12,507 bases of DNA from a candidate division SR1 bacterium (GTDB taxonomy: Bacteria > Patescibacteriota > Gracilibacteria > Absconditabacterales > Absconditicoccaceae). This document shows positions 1-8,446 of this stretch, one piece after another. The position numbers and the translations under genes were made by a program. A model generated the notes under the pieces. That model was not told where the DNA came from and did no database searches. It saw nothing but the letters and a program-made list of their open reading frames with translations. Position 1 is the stretch's first letter; each line of letters starts with the position of its first letter. The stretch lies in NCBI GenBank assembly GCA_025997135.1, contig BNUE01000032.1, positions 1 to 12,507 of the forward strand, written 5' to 3'.

Positions 1-1
1 A

Positions 2-1000
2 AGTCAGACTGTAATGTGAACTCATTCTATGGAGAAAAAGCTGGGATTCGTAGATAATGTACGTGCTAATCTGCAGAAATATGTAGAATCAATCTACGGG
101 CAAAATCAGTATGCTGGACTGTTATTATGACTATTGATCTGAGATAAATCATCGATCCCGAGCGAAAATTATGATAAATTTGTAGATAGTGGGCTGGTGC
201 ATATAATCGCAGTTAGTGGCTGAAATATCGCGATGATGGTGATCTTGCTGTCGTTTTTGCTAAAATGGATTCCGTTTTATGTGAGGAATGGGCTGATCTT
301 GGTATTTGTAATTTTGTATGCGATGATTTGTGGGTGAGATAGTAGCGTGGTGAGAGCTGGAATTATGGCGAGTTTAACGTTAGCGAGTCTGTTTGTCGGG
401 CGTGAGGTGGCGATTTGGCGTCTGATGAAGTATGCGATGATAGGAATTCTGATTTTTAATCCTTTTTATCTGGCATACGATGTAGGATTATTGCTCAGCT
501 TCGGTGCAATAGTCGGTATAGTTTTGGTACAGAAGATGTATGAGAATAGACAAGCAAAAAATGTGGAAGAAAGGCAAAAGAAGAAAAAAAGCTGAATATT
601 ATCTGCGATGCCCTCGTGAGAGTGAATGATAAAAGAGTACGTTTTACCTACCTTATGAGCGACTCTGGGGACGGCTCCAGTATTGCTATTTTTCATGAAA
701 TGAGTAAATATCGTAGGTGTAATGCTGAATATTGTCGTGGTCGCTATGATACCTGTGATTACGCTGTACTGATTTGCGAGTCTGGTTTTTTCAGCGTTGG
801 TGAGCTGGTGGGGACGGATTGTGCCTGAAATTTATCTGATGAAAATGATATATTGGTTGTCAGATATTGGCTCTAAGTGGTCTATTTTCTTGGTCGCAAA
901 GAATGAAATCAGTAAATATATTTTGCTATTGGCTGGATGAATGCTGTGAATTAGTGGATATGTGAAAGTCTCTGCCTCTAATAAAAGGCATACTGACTAA
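2..1000 (+). CDS. comEC: ComEC/Rec2-type DNA-uptake channel protein, 3' part (5' end outside window)
   Basis: Inner-membrane channel protein for entry of single-stranded DNA during natural transformation. The visible 332 residues are read with UGA as Gly (13 in-frame TGA). Residues about 42-80 carry the family's hallmark: a GLLIGD(K)S segment, then HIIAVSGGN at 67-75, equivalent to the HLLAISG motif of the Competence domain. VRAGIMASL follows, then several hydrophobic helices up to residue ~320. The protein ends at TAA soon after the last helix, so the C-terminal metallo-beta-lactamase-like domain of many ComEC proteins is absent. A lysine-rich cytoplasmic loop lies near residues 180-200. The N-terminal OB-like region, if present, lies left of the window. 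No other competence gene is visible. Family assignment is confident; activity in uptake is inferred. Confidence 0.88.
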
Positions 1001-1137
1001 AGTGTCTCAGTAAAATTATCTTTAAAGGGTTATTTTTTTCTAGTCAAGATCATGTTTCTTGCAAGAGTTTGGAAGATTAATTTTTCTTGTGATAAATTTA
1101 CTTGATTTCTTGTCCAAAAAAAATTATATTTCATATT
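1001..1137. other. Intergenic region between comEC and the R-M unit
   Basis: AT-rich spacer of 137 bases. It contains a T-run at about 1034-1040 after comEC, but I could not fold a convincing stem before it, so I do not call a terminator. The right end holds the candidate promoter of the methyltransferase gene. Confidence 0.6.
1102..1130 (+). promoter_or_regulatory. Candidate sigma70-like promoter for the R-M genes, possibly leaderless
   Basis: TTGATT (1102-1107) and TATATT (1125-1130) are separated by 17 bases. The methyltransferase ATG begins only seven bases after the -10 box, so a normally placed transcript start would fall on or next to the start codon. There is no Shine-Dalgarno sequence upstream. 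The hexamers match consensus at four and five of six positions; in DNA this AT-rich that is suggestive only. Confidence 0.4.
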
Positions 1138-2763
1138 ATGAACGATTATATAACCTCAGAAATATCTATCGCTACCTTAAATAATCGAACCAGACTTGGC
1201 ACGAATGGATTTGATAATAAATTAACTAGTAGAGCGAATAAAAGACTTTCGGAAAAAAAGATTATTCCTAGTGAATATCTAACAAATTTTGAATTGATTC
1301 AACTTTGTTTTTCTTTTTCTGAACAGTGATATAGAATTGAAGATATCTTATTCTCATTAGCTTTGAATTTAACTAAACAGGTAAAAAATAGCTTTTTGAA
1401 GCAGGAATTAGCTTCACGAAATATAACAGTTAATTGAATAATTCCAGAACTTGTGAATTATCAAATTTCATCAGATGATGATTTATTAGGCTGAGTTTAT
1501 CAGTCTCTAATTACTGAATGAGAAAAAAATAAAAAATGATCGTATTATACTCCGAAAGAAATTGTGCAATTACAAATTAAAGATTATTATAAACAGTGAT
1601 GGGTATTTCTCGATCCCTGCTGTGGAACTGGACAATACTTATTACAAGTAAATACTGAAGATCCTGAACTTTTGCGATGATGTGACATAGATGAGATTGC
1701 TGTAAAGATAGCAAGGATAAATTTGATGTGCAAATTTTCAAATATGCACTTTAGACCTAATATCTTTGTTTGTGATAGCTTAGAAAAAAACGGATGATTA
1801 TTAAAGGATAAATTTGATATGATTGCAACAAATCCCCCTTGGGGAGCTAAATTATCAAAGGATTATAAATGATATTCCATAAAATCTGGAGAAAGTTTTT
1901 CTTACTTTTTGGAAAGAAGTCTAGAATTATTAAAGAATTGAGGTATAATTTCTTATATTTTACCAGAGTCTATCTTGAATGTACAGGTTCATAAAGATAT
2001 TAGAAAATTACTTTTGAACTATAATATCTTGAAAATTAGCGAACTTTGAAGAGTTTTTAACTGAGTTTTTAGTCCTGTGATAAGATTAGATATAAAAAAA
2101 GAAAAATGATGTATTGATCAGTCGATTTTTTTAAAGAACCAAAGTTATGAATTTTCTATCCATGTTTCAAATGATGATGTAAATTTATTTGAAAATTTAT
2201 ATAAAAAACCTCATATTTTCTTGGATGATAAAAATACTGATTGGGCTTTGTGAATTGTCACAGGAAACAACAAAGAATTTGTTTCTGATACTCTCAAAAA
2301 ATGATATATTCCAGTTTATACTTGAAAAGAAGTTGATTTCTTCCAATTAAAACCTGTTAAAAAATATTTACTATTTGAACCAGAAAGATTTCAGCAAATG
2401 GCAAATATTGAAAAATTTCAAACTAAACAGAAACTGATTTATAAATTTATTTCAAATAAGCTGGTTTTTTCACTAGATACAACCTGAGTTTATACTTTAA
2501 ATAGTGCAAATATCGTAATTCCAAAGGTAAACTATCCGATAAAAGCAATTTTAGCATTGTTTAATTGTGATTTATATCAAATTTTCTTTCAAAAAAAATT
2601 TAATTCTATTAAGGTTTTAAAACACCATATTCAACAGCTACCTCTTCCTCTTTGGGATAATGACACCTTCTGAGAAATAGAGAAAATGGTTGATAGAGTA
2701 ATGAAATGAAAAATTGAGAAAGAACAATTAGATAATTATATTTTTAATTTATTTACCAAATAA
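1138..2763 (+). CDS. N6-adenine DNA methyltransferase of a type II-like restriction-modification system
   Basis: Transfers a methyl group from S-adenosylmethionine to adenine N6 in a specific DNA sequence, protecting host DNA from the partner nuclease. The protein has 541 residues with about 19 UGA-Gly codons. Order of parts: a helical N-terminal region (1-~125); motif X GSYYTP at 134-139; SAM-binding motif I DPCCGTG at 159-165 (usual form DPACGTG); catalytic motif IV NPPW at 232-235; a KNGGIISYILPES segment; then a C-terminal target-recognition region (~330-541). The X-I-IV-TRD order fits gamma-class enzymes (TaqI, HsdM and type IIG-like). ATG 1138 was chosen as the first ATG after a stop-free AT-rich stretch; TTG 1102 is a weaker alternative. 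The next ORF starts three bases after the stop, so the genes are probably co-transcribed. The recognition sequence cannot be predicted. Confidence 0.9.
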
Positions 2764-2766
2764 GAT

Positions 2767-2997
2767 ATGGTATCTTTTGCAAAAATCATTAAGACTTTAG
2801 ATATTTTTGAAATTATTCATAAATTATCTGAGTTAGAAAAAGCCGAGATGATGAAAAGAATTGAATGACTGGATATTTATCCTTTTAGTGATTATGAAGC
2901 TGTAATTTCAACCCTTCTTGGATTGAGAAAAAATGTCTTTAGAAGAATATGATCTGATGAAAGAAGCTTATTTATTGAGAAATACTCATTTAGATAA
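2767..2997 (+). CDS. Small 76-residue ORF between methylase and nuclease; possibly the displaced N-terminus of the nuclease
   Basis: Starts three bases after the methyltransferase stop and has one UGA-Gly codon. The first ~55 residues look like genuine helical protein (MVSFAKIIKTLDIF, then HKLSELEKAEMMKRIEG). The last ~21 residues overlap the nuclease ORF in another frame and look less natural. No family is recognised. Two readings are possible: a separate small R-M accessory or control protein overlapping the nuclease by 65 bases, or the true N-terminus of the nuclease cut off by a single-base insertion in the A6 run at 2928-2933. Removing one A joins LLGLRK directly to MSLEEYDLM and gives one protein of about 250 residues, which I slightly favour. 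There is no clear helix-turn-helix to support a C-protein. Confidence 0.5.
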
Positions 2998-3520
2998 ATT
3001 TCAACGAGCAGGAAAGACTGTTTGAAAGCGATGAGAAGATATAATGATTGAGTGATGATTTGGATTAGAAAAACCATCCAAAAGGATTGATCCAAACTAT
3101 TCACAACAAACTTCTTATGATGCTTATATGCCTCTTCATAATGCGATTATTAGAATAGAAATTAAAACTGCAAGAGTAACTGAATCATGAAATCAAGATG
3201 ATATTTTTATTGATAAGGCATTATTTTCAACAGATAATGAACCTTTTTGGTTGAATTTTCAGCAATTAAAGCCACAATATTGTGATGTCTTTATTTTTAT
3301 TGCGGTTTATAGAGATAAACTAAAATTCCGAGTATTATCATCTAATGAGGTAAGAAATAATAAGTATTTTTCAAAATGACAGCATAGTGGGAATGCAGGT
3401 AATGAGGGGCAACTTCATATTAAAGAGACAAACATTCATGATTTTGATGGCTTTTTAGTAGAAACTCTTGATCTTCAATTAGAGATAATAAAGGCATATG
3501 AAAGACAGAATAATAATTAG
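2933..3520 (+). CDS. Type II restriction endonuclease, PD-(D/E)XK fold
   Basis: Likely cleaves DNA at the sequence protected by the preceding methyltransferase. The 195 residues use six UGA-Gly codons, including a tandem pair at GG41-42. Residues 24-46 (KFQRAGKTVGKRGEDIMIEG) have the basic, Gly-rich, Glu-containing character of the first helix of PD-(D/E)XK nucleases. A candidate active site follows: Asp63 in SYDAY, then Glu76-Ile-Lys78 in IRIEIKTAR, where the ExK pair and a preceding Asp would bind metal. The later FQQLKPQYCDVFIFIAVYRD segment fits the beta-strands after the active site. No named enzyme subfamily is recognised. ATG 2933 is the first start in the open frame (open from 2906), but the gene may truly begin at 2767 if the A6 run holds a frameshift. 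Position beside the methylase is strong support. Confidence 0.72.
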
Positions 3521-3722
3521 TACAAAACTTAAGAATAATAAGTTCTATTATTAAGCAAAAAAAGAAAGTACTGGCATTTCAATTCACAATTGATATTTTA
3601 AATAAATTATGGTATCTAGATAAACTGACTGAAATAGGTAAAAAATAGTGGATAAATTTTTGAACTTGAAAAGATGTCAGCTTTATTTATCTTTTGTTTG
3701 TTTATATCTAAATTTAAAAAAA
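3521..3722. other. Intergenic region between the R-M unit and the oxidoreductase gene
   Basis: About 200 bases of AT-rich sequence with no credible ORF in any frame under table 25. An imperfect hairpin (AATAATA/TATTATT arms near 3532-3549) follows the nuclease stop but lacks a T-tract. TTGAAC at 3660-3665 with loosely TATA-like sequence near 3684 or 3703 could be a promoter for the next gene; the match is weak. Confidence 0.5.
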
Positions 3723-5375
3723 ATGCACCTAACTATTTGATTTTCATGACCTGCTGGGACGGGAGTAAATACTGCTGGTATCTTGATAGCTGAATTATTG
3801 GCTCAGAAAGGCTTTAATATTTGGGCTGATAAAGAATATGCAAGCATCATCAAGGGCGATAATAACTGTTTTTTTGTATCTGTATGTGATGATGTCAAGA
3901 TTTTTTTGACTAAAAAGATAGATGTTTTTTTCGCTTTTGATCAGTTTTCAGTAGATAAAAACCAAGATATTTATGATCTGACAAATATTGTAGAGATGAA
4001 AGATGTGAAAGTAGCTCATAAAAATATTTTTGCATTCTGAGCCTGTCTAGAAGTGCTCGGGATTTGAGAGCAGGAATGAATTGATTTTCTGAAACAAGAG
4101 AAACATGAACTAGATAATGAGGTGAATTTGCAGGACTTGAAGGCTGGATATGAACGAAGTAGTCAAAACGCTGAATGAAGTCAGATTTCTTTTTCTGATT
4201 TATGATTTGATCAGAATATCTGAGAGAAGAAGGCTTTTAAACTAGGGAATCAGCTAATCGGAGAAGGAGCAATAAGTGCTGGAATGGAATTTTATGGTGC
4301 ATATCCGATGACTCCGATTACTGGCGTGATAGATACGATAGTTGAGCATCCAGAAGTCACTTTTTTCCAGTGAGAAGATGAAATTGCAGTTGCGATGGCG
4401 ATGCTGGGAGCTAAATATGCCTGAAAAAGGGCTATGTGCGGGACATCATGAGGTGGATTCGCGTTGATGACTGAGAGCATCTCATTTTCTCATCAGGCTG
4501 AGATTGGATGAGTTTATTTGCTGGGAATGAGGGATTGACCATCGACTGGGACTCCGACTTTTACTGGGCAGTGAGATTTGGCTTTTGCTATGAATGCGAG
4601 TTTCTGAGAGACTTCACCTGCTGTTTTGGCACCATCTACATTTGAGGAAGTGTTTACAATGATGGGGCTGGCTTTCAATCGATCTGATAAATACCAGCAT
4701 CCGATAGTGGTTTTGGTAGATAAACAGTTGGCTGAGTGATATAAAACAGTGAGTGAGTGAGATTTGGTGCAGGTGGAAATAGATAGGTGAGAGAAAGTGG
4801 AAGGTAGAGTGGGATTGACAGATGATTACTTACGTTATAGAGATACAGAAAGCTGAATTTCTCCAGAGGCGATACCGTGAACTGAAGGTATTTTGTCTAT
4901 GACAACAAGTTATGAGCATGATGAGTCTGGAGCGACCAATGAGAACCCGATAATCAAGCAAAAAATGATGGAAAAGAGGTTTAGAAGGAGAATGACCTTT
5001 TATACAAAAGAATATTCCAAAGATTTTCAGGCATACGAAGTGATAAATCCATACGCTGAAAAGTTTTTCGTTACGCGGGGAATTAACCGTTATAACCTAG
5101 AAAAAATCATCGAAAATAGACCTGAATGGGGACTGATCGTTATTAAAATTTTTCATCCATTCTCTGCTCACCTACCAGATCGATTTGAAACTCATAAAAA
5201 CCAGATAAAAAAGCTGATTTTCGTCGAGATGAACTACGAATGACAGATGGAGAAAGTCGTAAGAAATGAATGTAATCTAAAAACTGAAGACTGGAATGAA
5301 AAAATTAGTCATTTTAGAAAATACAGTCTTTATCCGATATTTCTGGAAGAAGTGGAAGGATTATTAAAAGAGTAA
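3723..5375 (+). CDS. korA: 2-oxoacid:ferredoxin oxidoreductase, fused gamma-alpha subunit (KorA/PorA-like)
   Basis: Subunit of a thiamine-diphosphate iron-sulfur enzyme that oxidatively decarboxylates a 2-oxoacid to acyl-CoA and reduces ferredoxin. The 550 residues (21 UGA-Gly codons) begin with a gamma domain (1-~160, opening FSGPAGTGVNTAG, like the GxGGQGV start of gamma subunits). The alpha/pyrimidine-binding domain follows from ~175: GAYPMTP at 192-198, QGEDEIAVAMAMLGA, GTSGGGF at 240-246, RDGPSTGTPT and TGQGDLAFAM. Length and domain order match the fused KorA type. Several of these invariant glycines are encoded by TGA. The catalytic beta subunit is not next to it: the R-M unit lies upstream and a convergent regulator downstream. 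Substrate (2-oxoglutarate, pyruvate or branched-chain) cannot be decided, so the symbol is approximate. No Shine-Dalgarno precedes ATG 3723; the poly-A before it is typical of this window. Confidence 0.9.
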
Positions 5376-5400
5376 GTTTTTTTGTAAGGAAATCGCATGT

Positions 5401-5610
5401 TTATCCTCCCAAGTCATCCTCATCAAATATAAATACCTCATCAATACTACTATCCAATGCCAAACTTACTAGTTTTGCTAATTTTAATGAGGGATTATAT
5501 TTCCCATTTTCCAAAAAGACAATTGTTTCTCTTCTTACTCAGACTTTTTCTGCTAATGCTCATTGAGTGAGATTGTGTTTCGCTCTTAGTTCTTTGATTC
5601 TGGTTTGCAT
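5401..5610 (-). CDS. Small Xre/Cro-family transcriptional regulator (YgzD-like)
   Basis: A 69-residue DNA-binding protein that is almost entirely one HTH domain. [16 protein letters not shown] opens helix 1; residues 14-33 ([20 protein letters not shown]) form the helix-turn-helix; ENGKYNPSL at 34-42 is the signature of the YgzD-like group; the C-terminus is acidic (FDEDD). Two glycines, in LTQG and KVGV, are UGA, the second at a position nearly always Gly in this fold. It begins 20 bases after the stop of the membrane-protein gene, so the two are likely one operon. Xre proteins of this size are commonly paired with small DUF2178-type membrane proteins. It probably autoregulates, and a palindrome overlaps the operon promoter. 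It ends 25 bases from the convergent oxidoreductase gene. Confidence 0.88.
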
Positions 5611-5630
5611 TTTGGCAAAATTTTAGAAGA

Positions 5631-6035
5631 TTAAAATGGTAATTTTTCGGTATGTTTTCCATATCGCCATCTCAAGAGCATAATCATTACAAGACTGCCA
5701 AAAATAAAGATTGCCAGCACGGTATCCAGAGGAAGGGTGATTTTTATCCACCAGGTACTAATCATATAAATTACCGCTCCGATAAGCAAAGCTAGCCGAT
5801 ACGTCATCGCCATTGAGGTAATTCTAATTTTATTTACCAATTCGTCAGAGATATCTTTTTCTTTACCTTTGATGAAATACCAAAACACCGCCAAAACGAT
5901 AAAAGTACATCACATAGTAATGGCTCCTTGGTCCGTGATGTCTTGTATAAAGTACAGAAAAACTGCAACCAGTAAAAAAATCAGACCGATGATTGCAAGC
6001 CAGATTCCCTTTTTTTGAGCACGAGTGTTTTTCAT
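5631..6035 (-). CDS. Four-helix membrane protein, DUF2178-like, partner of the Xre regulator
   Basis: A 134-residue integral membrane protein. Four hydrophobic segments lie at about 11-31, 38-54, 79-95 and 103-120, in two hairpins separated by a charged loop (KGKEKDISDELVNKIR). The C-terminus is basic (RWRYGKHTEKLPF). ATG 6035 was chosen because it opens the first helix after a short basic lead; one TGA (Gly42) is read through. Size, helix layout and the adjacent YgzD-like regulator fit the DUF2178-type family. Function is not established; an envelope-signal sensing role for such pairs is inference. Upstream lies a good promoter candidate with an overlapping palindrome, about 37 bases of leader and no Shine-Dalgarno sequence. 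Confidence 0.78.
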
Positions 6036-6063
6036 TTGTAGAAGAATAAGATATAAAAGTCTA

Positions 6064-6081
6064 ACATTTAGTTAGAAATGT
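6064..6081. promoter_or_regulatory. Palindromic operator candidate overlapping the -10 box
   Basis: Perfect inverted repeat ACATTT-AGTTAG-AAATGT with 6-base arms and a 6-base spacer. It overlaps the -10 hexamer (6079-6084) of the promoter of the membrane-protein/Xre operon, the usual place for an autorepressor site. An inner CTAAC/GTTAG pair overlaps it. Binding by the Xre protein is inference. Confidence 0.5.
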
Positions 6082-6106
6082 ATAACTATTTTTGGGGGAA
6101 TTGCAA
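6079..6106 (-). promoter_or_regulatory. Promoter of the membrane-protein/Xre operon
   Basis: On the minus strand the -35 is TTGCAA (6101-6106), the spacer is 16 bases, and the -10 is TATACA (6079-6084). The spacer is not random: TTCCCCCAAAAATAGT strongly resembles the spacer of the ATPase promoter at 8510-8537. The full 28-base elements agree at 21 positions by manual comparison. Confidence 0.6.
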
Positions 6107-6135
6107 GAGAAAAGAGTTTCTGAAAAAGGCTGAAT

Positions 6136-6909
6136 TTATTTTATAAACTGTATTGAATTTATAGTTTCTTCTAACATAGAACTATCAAAACTTTCAACAA
6201 TAGTCCAATCTTTTATAGTATAATCGGCTAAAGTAGCGAAATATGATTGACTGGATAGTAGTGCAAGAAAGTTTACATCTGATATTACTATTCAATGGAA
6301 CTCAGAATAAGGGTTATATATTTCATAGAAAGTTTGCAATTTTTTATTGTTTTCATCCTCATCACCCATTTCTAACCAATCATAATGATAATATTTGAGA
6401 TATTTAACACCATACTGATTTTCTTTTTCTTCACATTGGAGATAGTATTCACTTTTTGAAGTACAAGACGGCTCTCCATCGTTAGCAATATAAGTTGCTC
6501 TATCAAAATCAGACCATCATCTAGGAGCAGATGGATGATTATTACTAATAGTCATAAAAATAGGATTATAATGTCAACCAGCACCAAATCGAACTGCTTT
6601 TTTGTTTTCAATAGGACCATTACCATCTCGTTCTAGTTCATCTTCTACGCTTATCTCTCGTGTTAAAGGATAATCAAATGATATTCATAGTTCTTGATTA
6701 TTGTAAGTTTTATTTTCTCCCGTTAATTCAGTAACAATTTCTATTGTAATATCATCTGTTCCTGTCAATTCTTCTCCTGTTTGTACTTCTATTTCATTAC
6801 TTGATGGTACTATTTCCTGTCTTGTGAAAATATTTTTTGCTATTGCGAAGTAAGCAACTGTTCAAAGGGTGATAAGTACAACGATAGTGATCCAAAATAT
6901 TTTTTTCAT
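6136..6909 (-). CDS. Membrane-anchored extracytoplasmic protein with PsbP-like region, function unknown
   Basis: A 257-residue protein with an uncleaved-looking N-terminal anchor (residues 5-23, FWITIVVLITLGTVAYFAI) preceded by MKK, so the rest should face outward. No lipobox cysteine is present. An acidic Thr/Glu-rich linker (30-68) follows. From ~69 a globular domain begins with YNNQELGISFDYP, a pattern seen in PsbP-like or DUF-type surface domains of Patescibacteria, and it ends with a typical ETINSIQFIK helix. Two cysteines at about 150 and 159 (EPSCTSKSEYYLQCEE) could form a disulfide. Five TGA codons are read as Gly. ATG 6909 lies nine bases after TATACA with no Shine-Dalgarno, so a short leader is possible. 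A binding or adhesion role is only a guess. Confidence 0.75.
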
Positions 6910-6973
6910 TATTGTATAGACTACAAGATAAAAGTTTAATCTTATGATCTCTTATATACTGAAATGGGAGGGA

Positions 6974-6989
6974 AAATCCAGCTGGATTT
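6974..6989. promoter_or_regulatory. 16-bp perfect palindrome, operator candidate
   Basis: AAATCCAGCTGGATTT is its own reverse complement with no spacer. It sits 65 bases upstream of the start of the membrane-anchored protein gene, a plausible site for a dimeric regulator. No regulator is identified. Confidence 0.45.
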
Positions 6990-7108
6990 ATTACCTCAGT
7001 CCTACAAGGGTAAACTTGATTATTTTTAGATACTAATCGTGAAAATCTGCAGAAATCATCTATTTTTTATGTATTCTAAACGCTGGAATGATCTGCTTTT
7101 TAGCTTTA

Positions 7109-7153
7109 ACTTATAGTGAAAAAATAGATAAATCTGATATTTTCACTTATAGT
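7109..7153. repeat. Imperfect inverted repeat with direct ACTTATAGT copies
   Basis: ACTTATAGTGAAAA (7109-7122) and TTTTCACTTATAGT (7140-7153) form a stem of eight plus three pairs with a three-base mismatch. ACTTATAGT also occurs as two direct copies 36 bases apart. The arrangement resembles the tandem TATAGTGAT units upstream of the ATPase gene. Confidence 0.45.
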
Positions 7154-7155
7154 TG

Positions 7156-7179
7156 AGTGATTTTTGTGAGAAATGCAAG
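7156..7179. repeat. 24-bp direct repeat, copy 1
   Basis: Begins AGTGATTTTTGTG and ends AAATGCAAG; identical over 24 bases to 8515-8538. It lies just downstream of the ATPase gene. Read on the minus strand it contains TTGCAT and the conserved spacer, but at 16 bases spacing the -10 position reads TCAACT, so its promoter activity is doubtful. Confidence 0.85.
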
Positions 7180-7220
7180 AAAAATTTGTAGCGATGCTAT
7201 ACTTCCCGTGGGAATGCTAC
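7179..7220 (-). terminator. Possible weak intrinsic terminator of the ATPase gene
   Basis: On the minus strand GTAGC (7220-7216) pairs with GCTAC (7192-7188), with a nested TTCCC/GGGAA hairpin, followed by AAATTTTTC. The stop codon lies inside the structure. The outer stem is only five pairs and the T-tract is short. Confidence 0.3.
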
Positions 7221-8402
7221 ATCATATTTAGGGTTCTCTCTTTTATTCAAGGTAATCACGGTTCATTTTTGTTGATATTTTTCGTGAAAAGCATTTAAGG
7301 CGGTCAGATTTTTCCCTGTATAACTTTCTTTTAGTTCATACGGTTTTCCATCCAGTACAAAGTCAATTTCTTGTTTGTCTTTTGTCCTATAAAAATTGAT
7401 ACTTTTCGCCTTATAAGCATTATTTATGTGGGCGAAAAAGGTATTTTCAAAACTGTTGCCTGTGATTTCATAGTTCTCATATATGGCATTTCTCAGTCCA
7501 TTATCAATAAAAAATACTTTTGGCATTTTTGTAAGTTCTCCTCTAATATTTCATGAAAAAGGATATACGAATTTGATTACAAAGGTATTTTCCAATAGGA
7601 GAAGTCGCTCTTTGATGGTATTGATACTACTTCATAATTTATTGGATAGCTCTGTGATGTTGACTAAATTTCCCGCCTGTTCAGCCAACATTTTAACTAA
7701 GGTATTGAAATGCTCAACCTCTCTAATCTTTCCAATATCTTTGATATCTTTCTGGATATATGTTTCAAAAATCTGTTTCAGATAAGCTTTTTTCTCTAGT
7801 ATATTGTGAGATAAGATAACTTTGGGATATGCTCCAAAAGTTATAAATTCTTCATACAACATTTTAAGATCCTCGTCAATAATAGACTGATTAACTGATG
7901 AAAGAGCTACTCCAGCTCCTATAAATTTAACTAAATTCTCCTTGCCTCTAAATACGAGAAATTCTTCAAAACTCAGGGGAAAAATATCAAATCTCATGAG
8001 TCTTCCCACCATACTATCTTTCATTTTATTTCTAATCTCCAAAGTAGAAGAGCCTGAAACGATAAATTTTAGATGTTCATAATGATCGTGAAGATATTTC
8101 AAGAAACCTGTTGGATTATCTAAATACTGGACTTCATCTATGAAAATTGTCATTTTCTGATCTGGTGTTCGGTCATGAAAAGCTTTCAGATATTCTATAA
8201 ATTTTTCTTGGCTCTTTTGACTAAAGATTTTCAGATGTTCCTCCTCTTCTAGGTCAAAAAATAACGAATTATCTGGAAAATATTCTGTTTGAAGATATTT
8301 CATAATGCTGGTTTTCCCTACCTGCCTCGCTCAATAGAGCAAAATAACATCATCAGTTGTTAAAAATGGTTCTATCTGCTGGATTACTCATCTTTTTATC
8401 AT
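7197..8402 (-). CDS. AAA-type ATPase with C-terminal DUF4143 domain
   Basis: A 401-residue cytoplasmic P-loop ATPase of the AAA_14/DUF4143 family, common and often multicopy in small-genome and host-associated bacteria, with no settled role. Walker A is GARQVGKT at 24-31 (first Gly is TGA), Walker B is TIFIDE at 85-90, and VSGSS follows at about 118-122. The C-terminal DUF4143 region contains FIDNGLRNAI and then RTKDKQEIDFVLDGKPYELKES, whose E-x-D ... E-x-K spacing matches the nuclease-like fold of this domain. Three TGA codons split it under the standard code. ATG 8402 opens MIKRGVIQQIEPFL, a standard start for the family. It is monocistronic, lies between two 24-bp direct repeats and has its own promoter about 100 bases upstream. 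Confidence 0.9.
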
Positions 8403-8446
8403 AGGATTTGTATCGTTAAGGGATAAAATCGTATCCTTATATTATT

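Larger units (their letters stand above)
6910..7196. other. Intergenic region with palindrome and repeats
   Basis: No credible gene in these 287 bases; a 31-codon plus-strand ORF near 6954 looks accidental. The region holds a 16-bp perfect palindrome (6974-6989), an inverted/direct repeat cluster (7109-7153), one copy of the 24-bp repeat (7156-7179) and part of a terminator-like hairpin after the ATPase gene. Confidence 0.6.

Noticed and set aside
1001..1045. Intrinsic terminator after comEC based on the T-run.
   Set aside because: I could not form a GC-containing stem immediately before the T-run; the local CTTTAAAG palindrome is too short.
6954..7049. 31-codon plus-strand ORF spanning the palindrome.
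   Set aside because: Too short, no conserved features or initiation signal, and it runs across dyad sequence better explained as regulatory.
7371..7785. Plus-strand ORFs within the ATPase gene.
   Set aside because: They overlap the well-supported minus-strand ATPase/DUF4143 coding sequence and show no family features.
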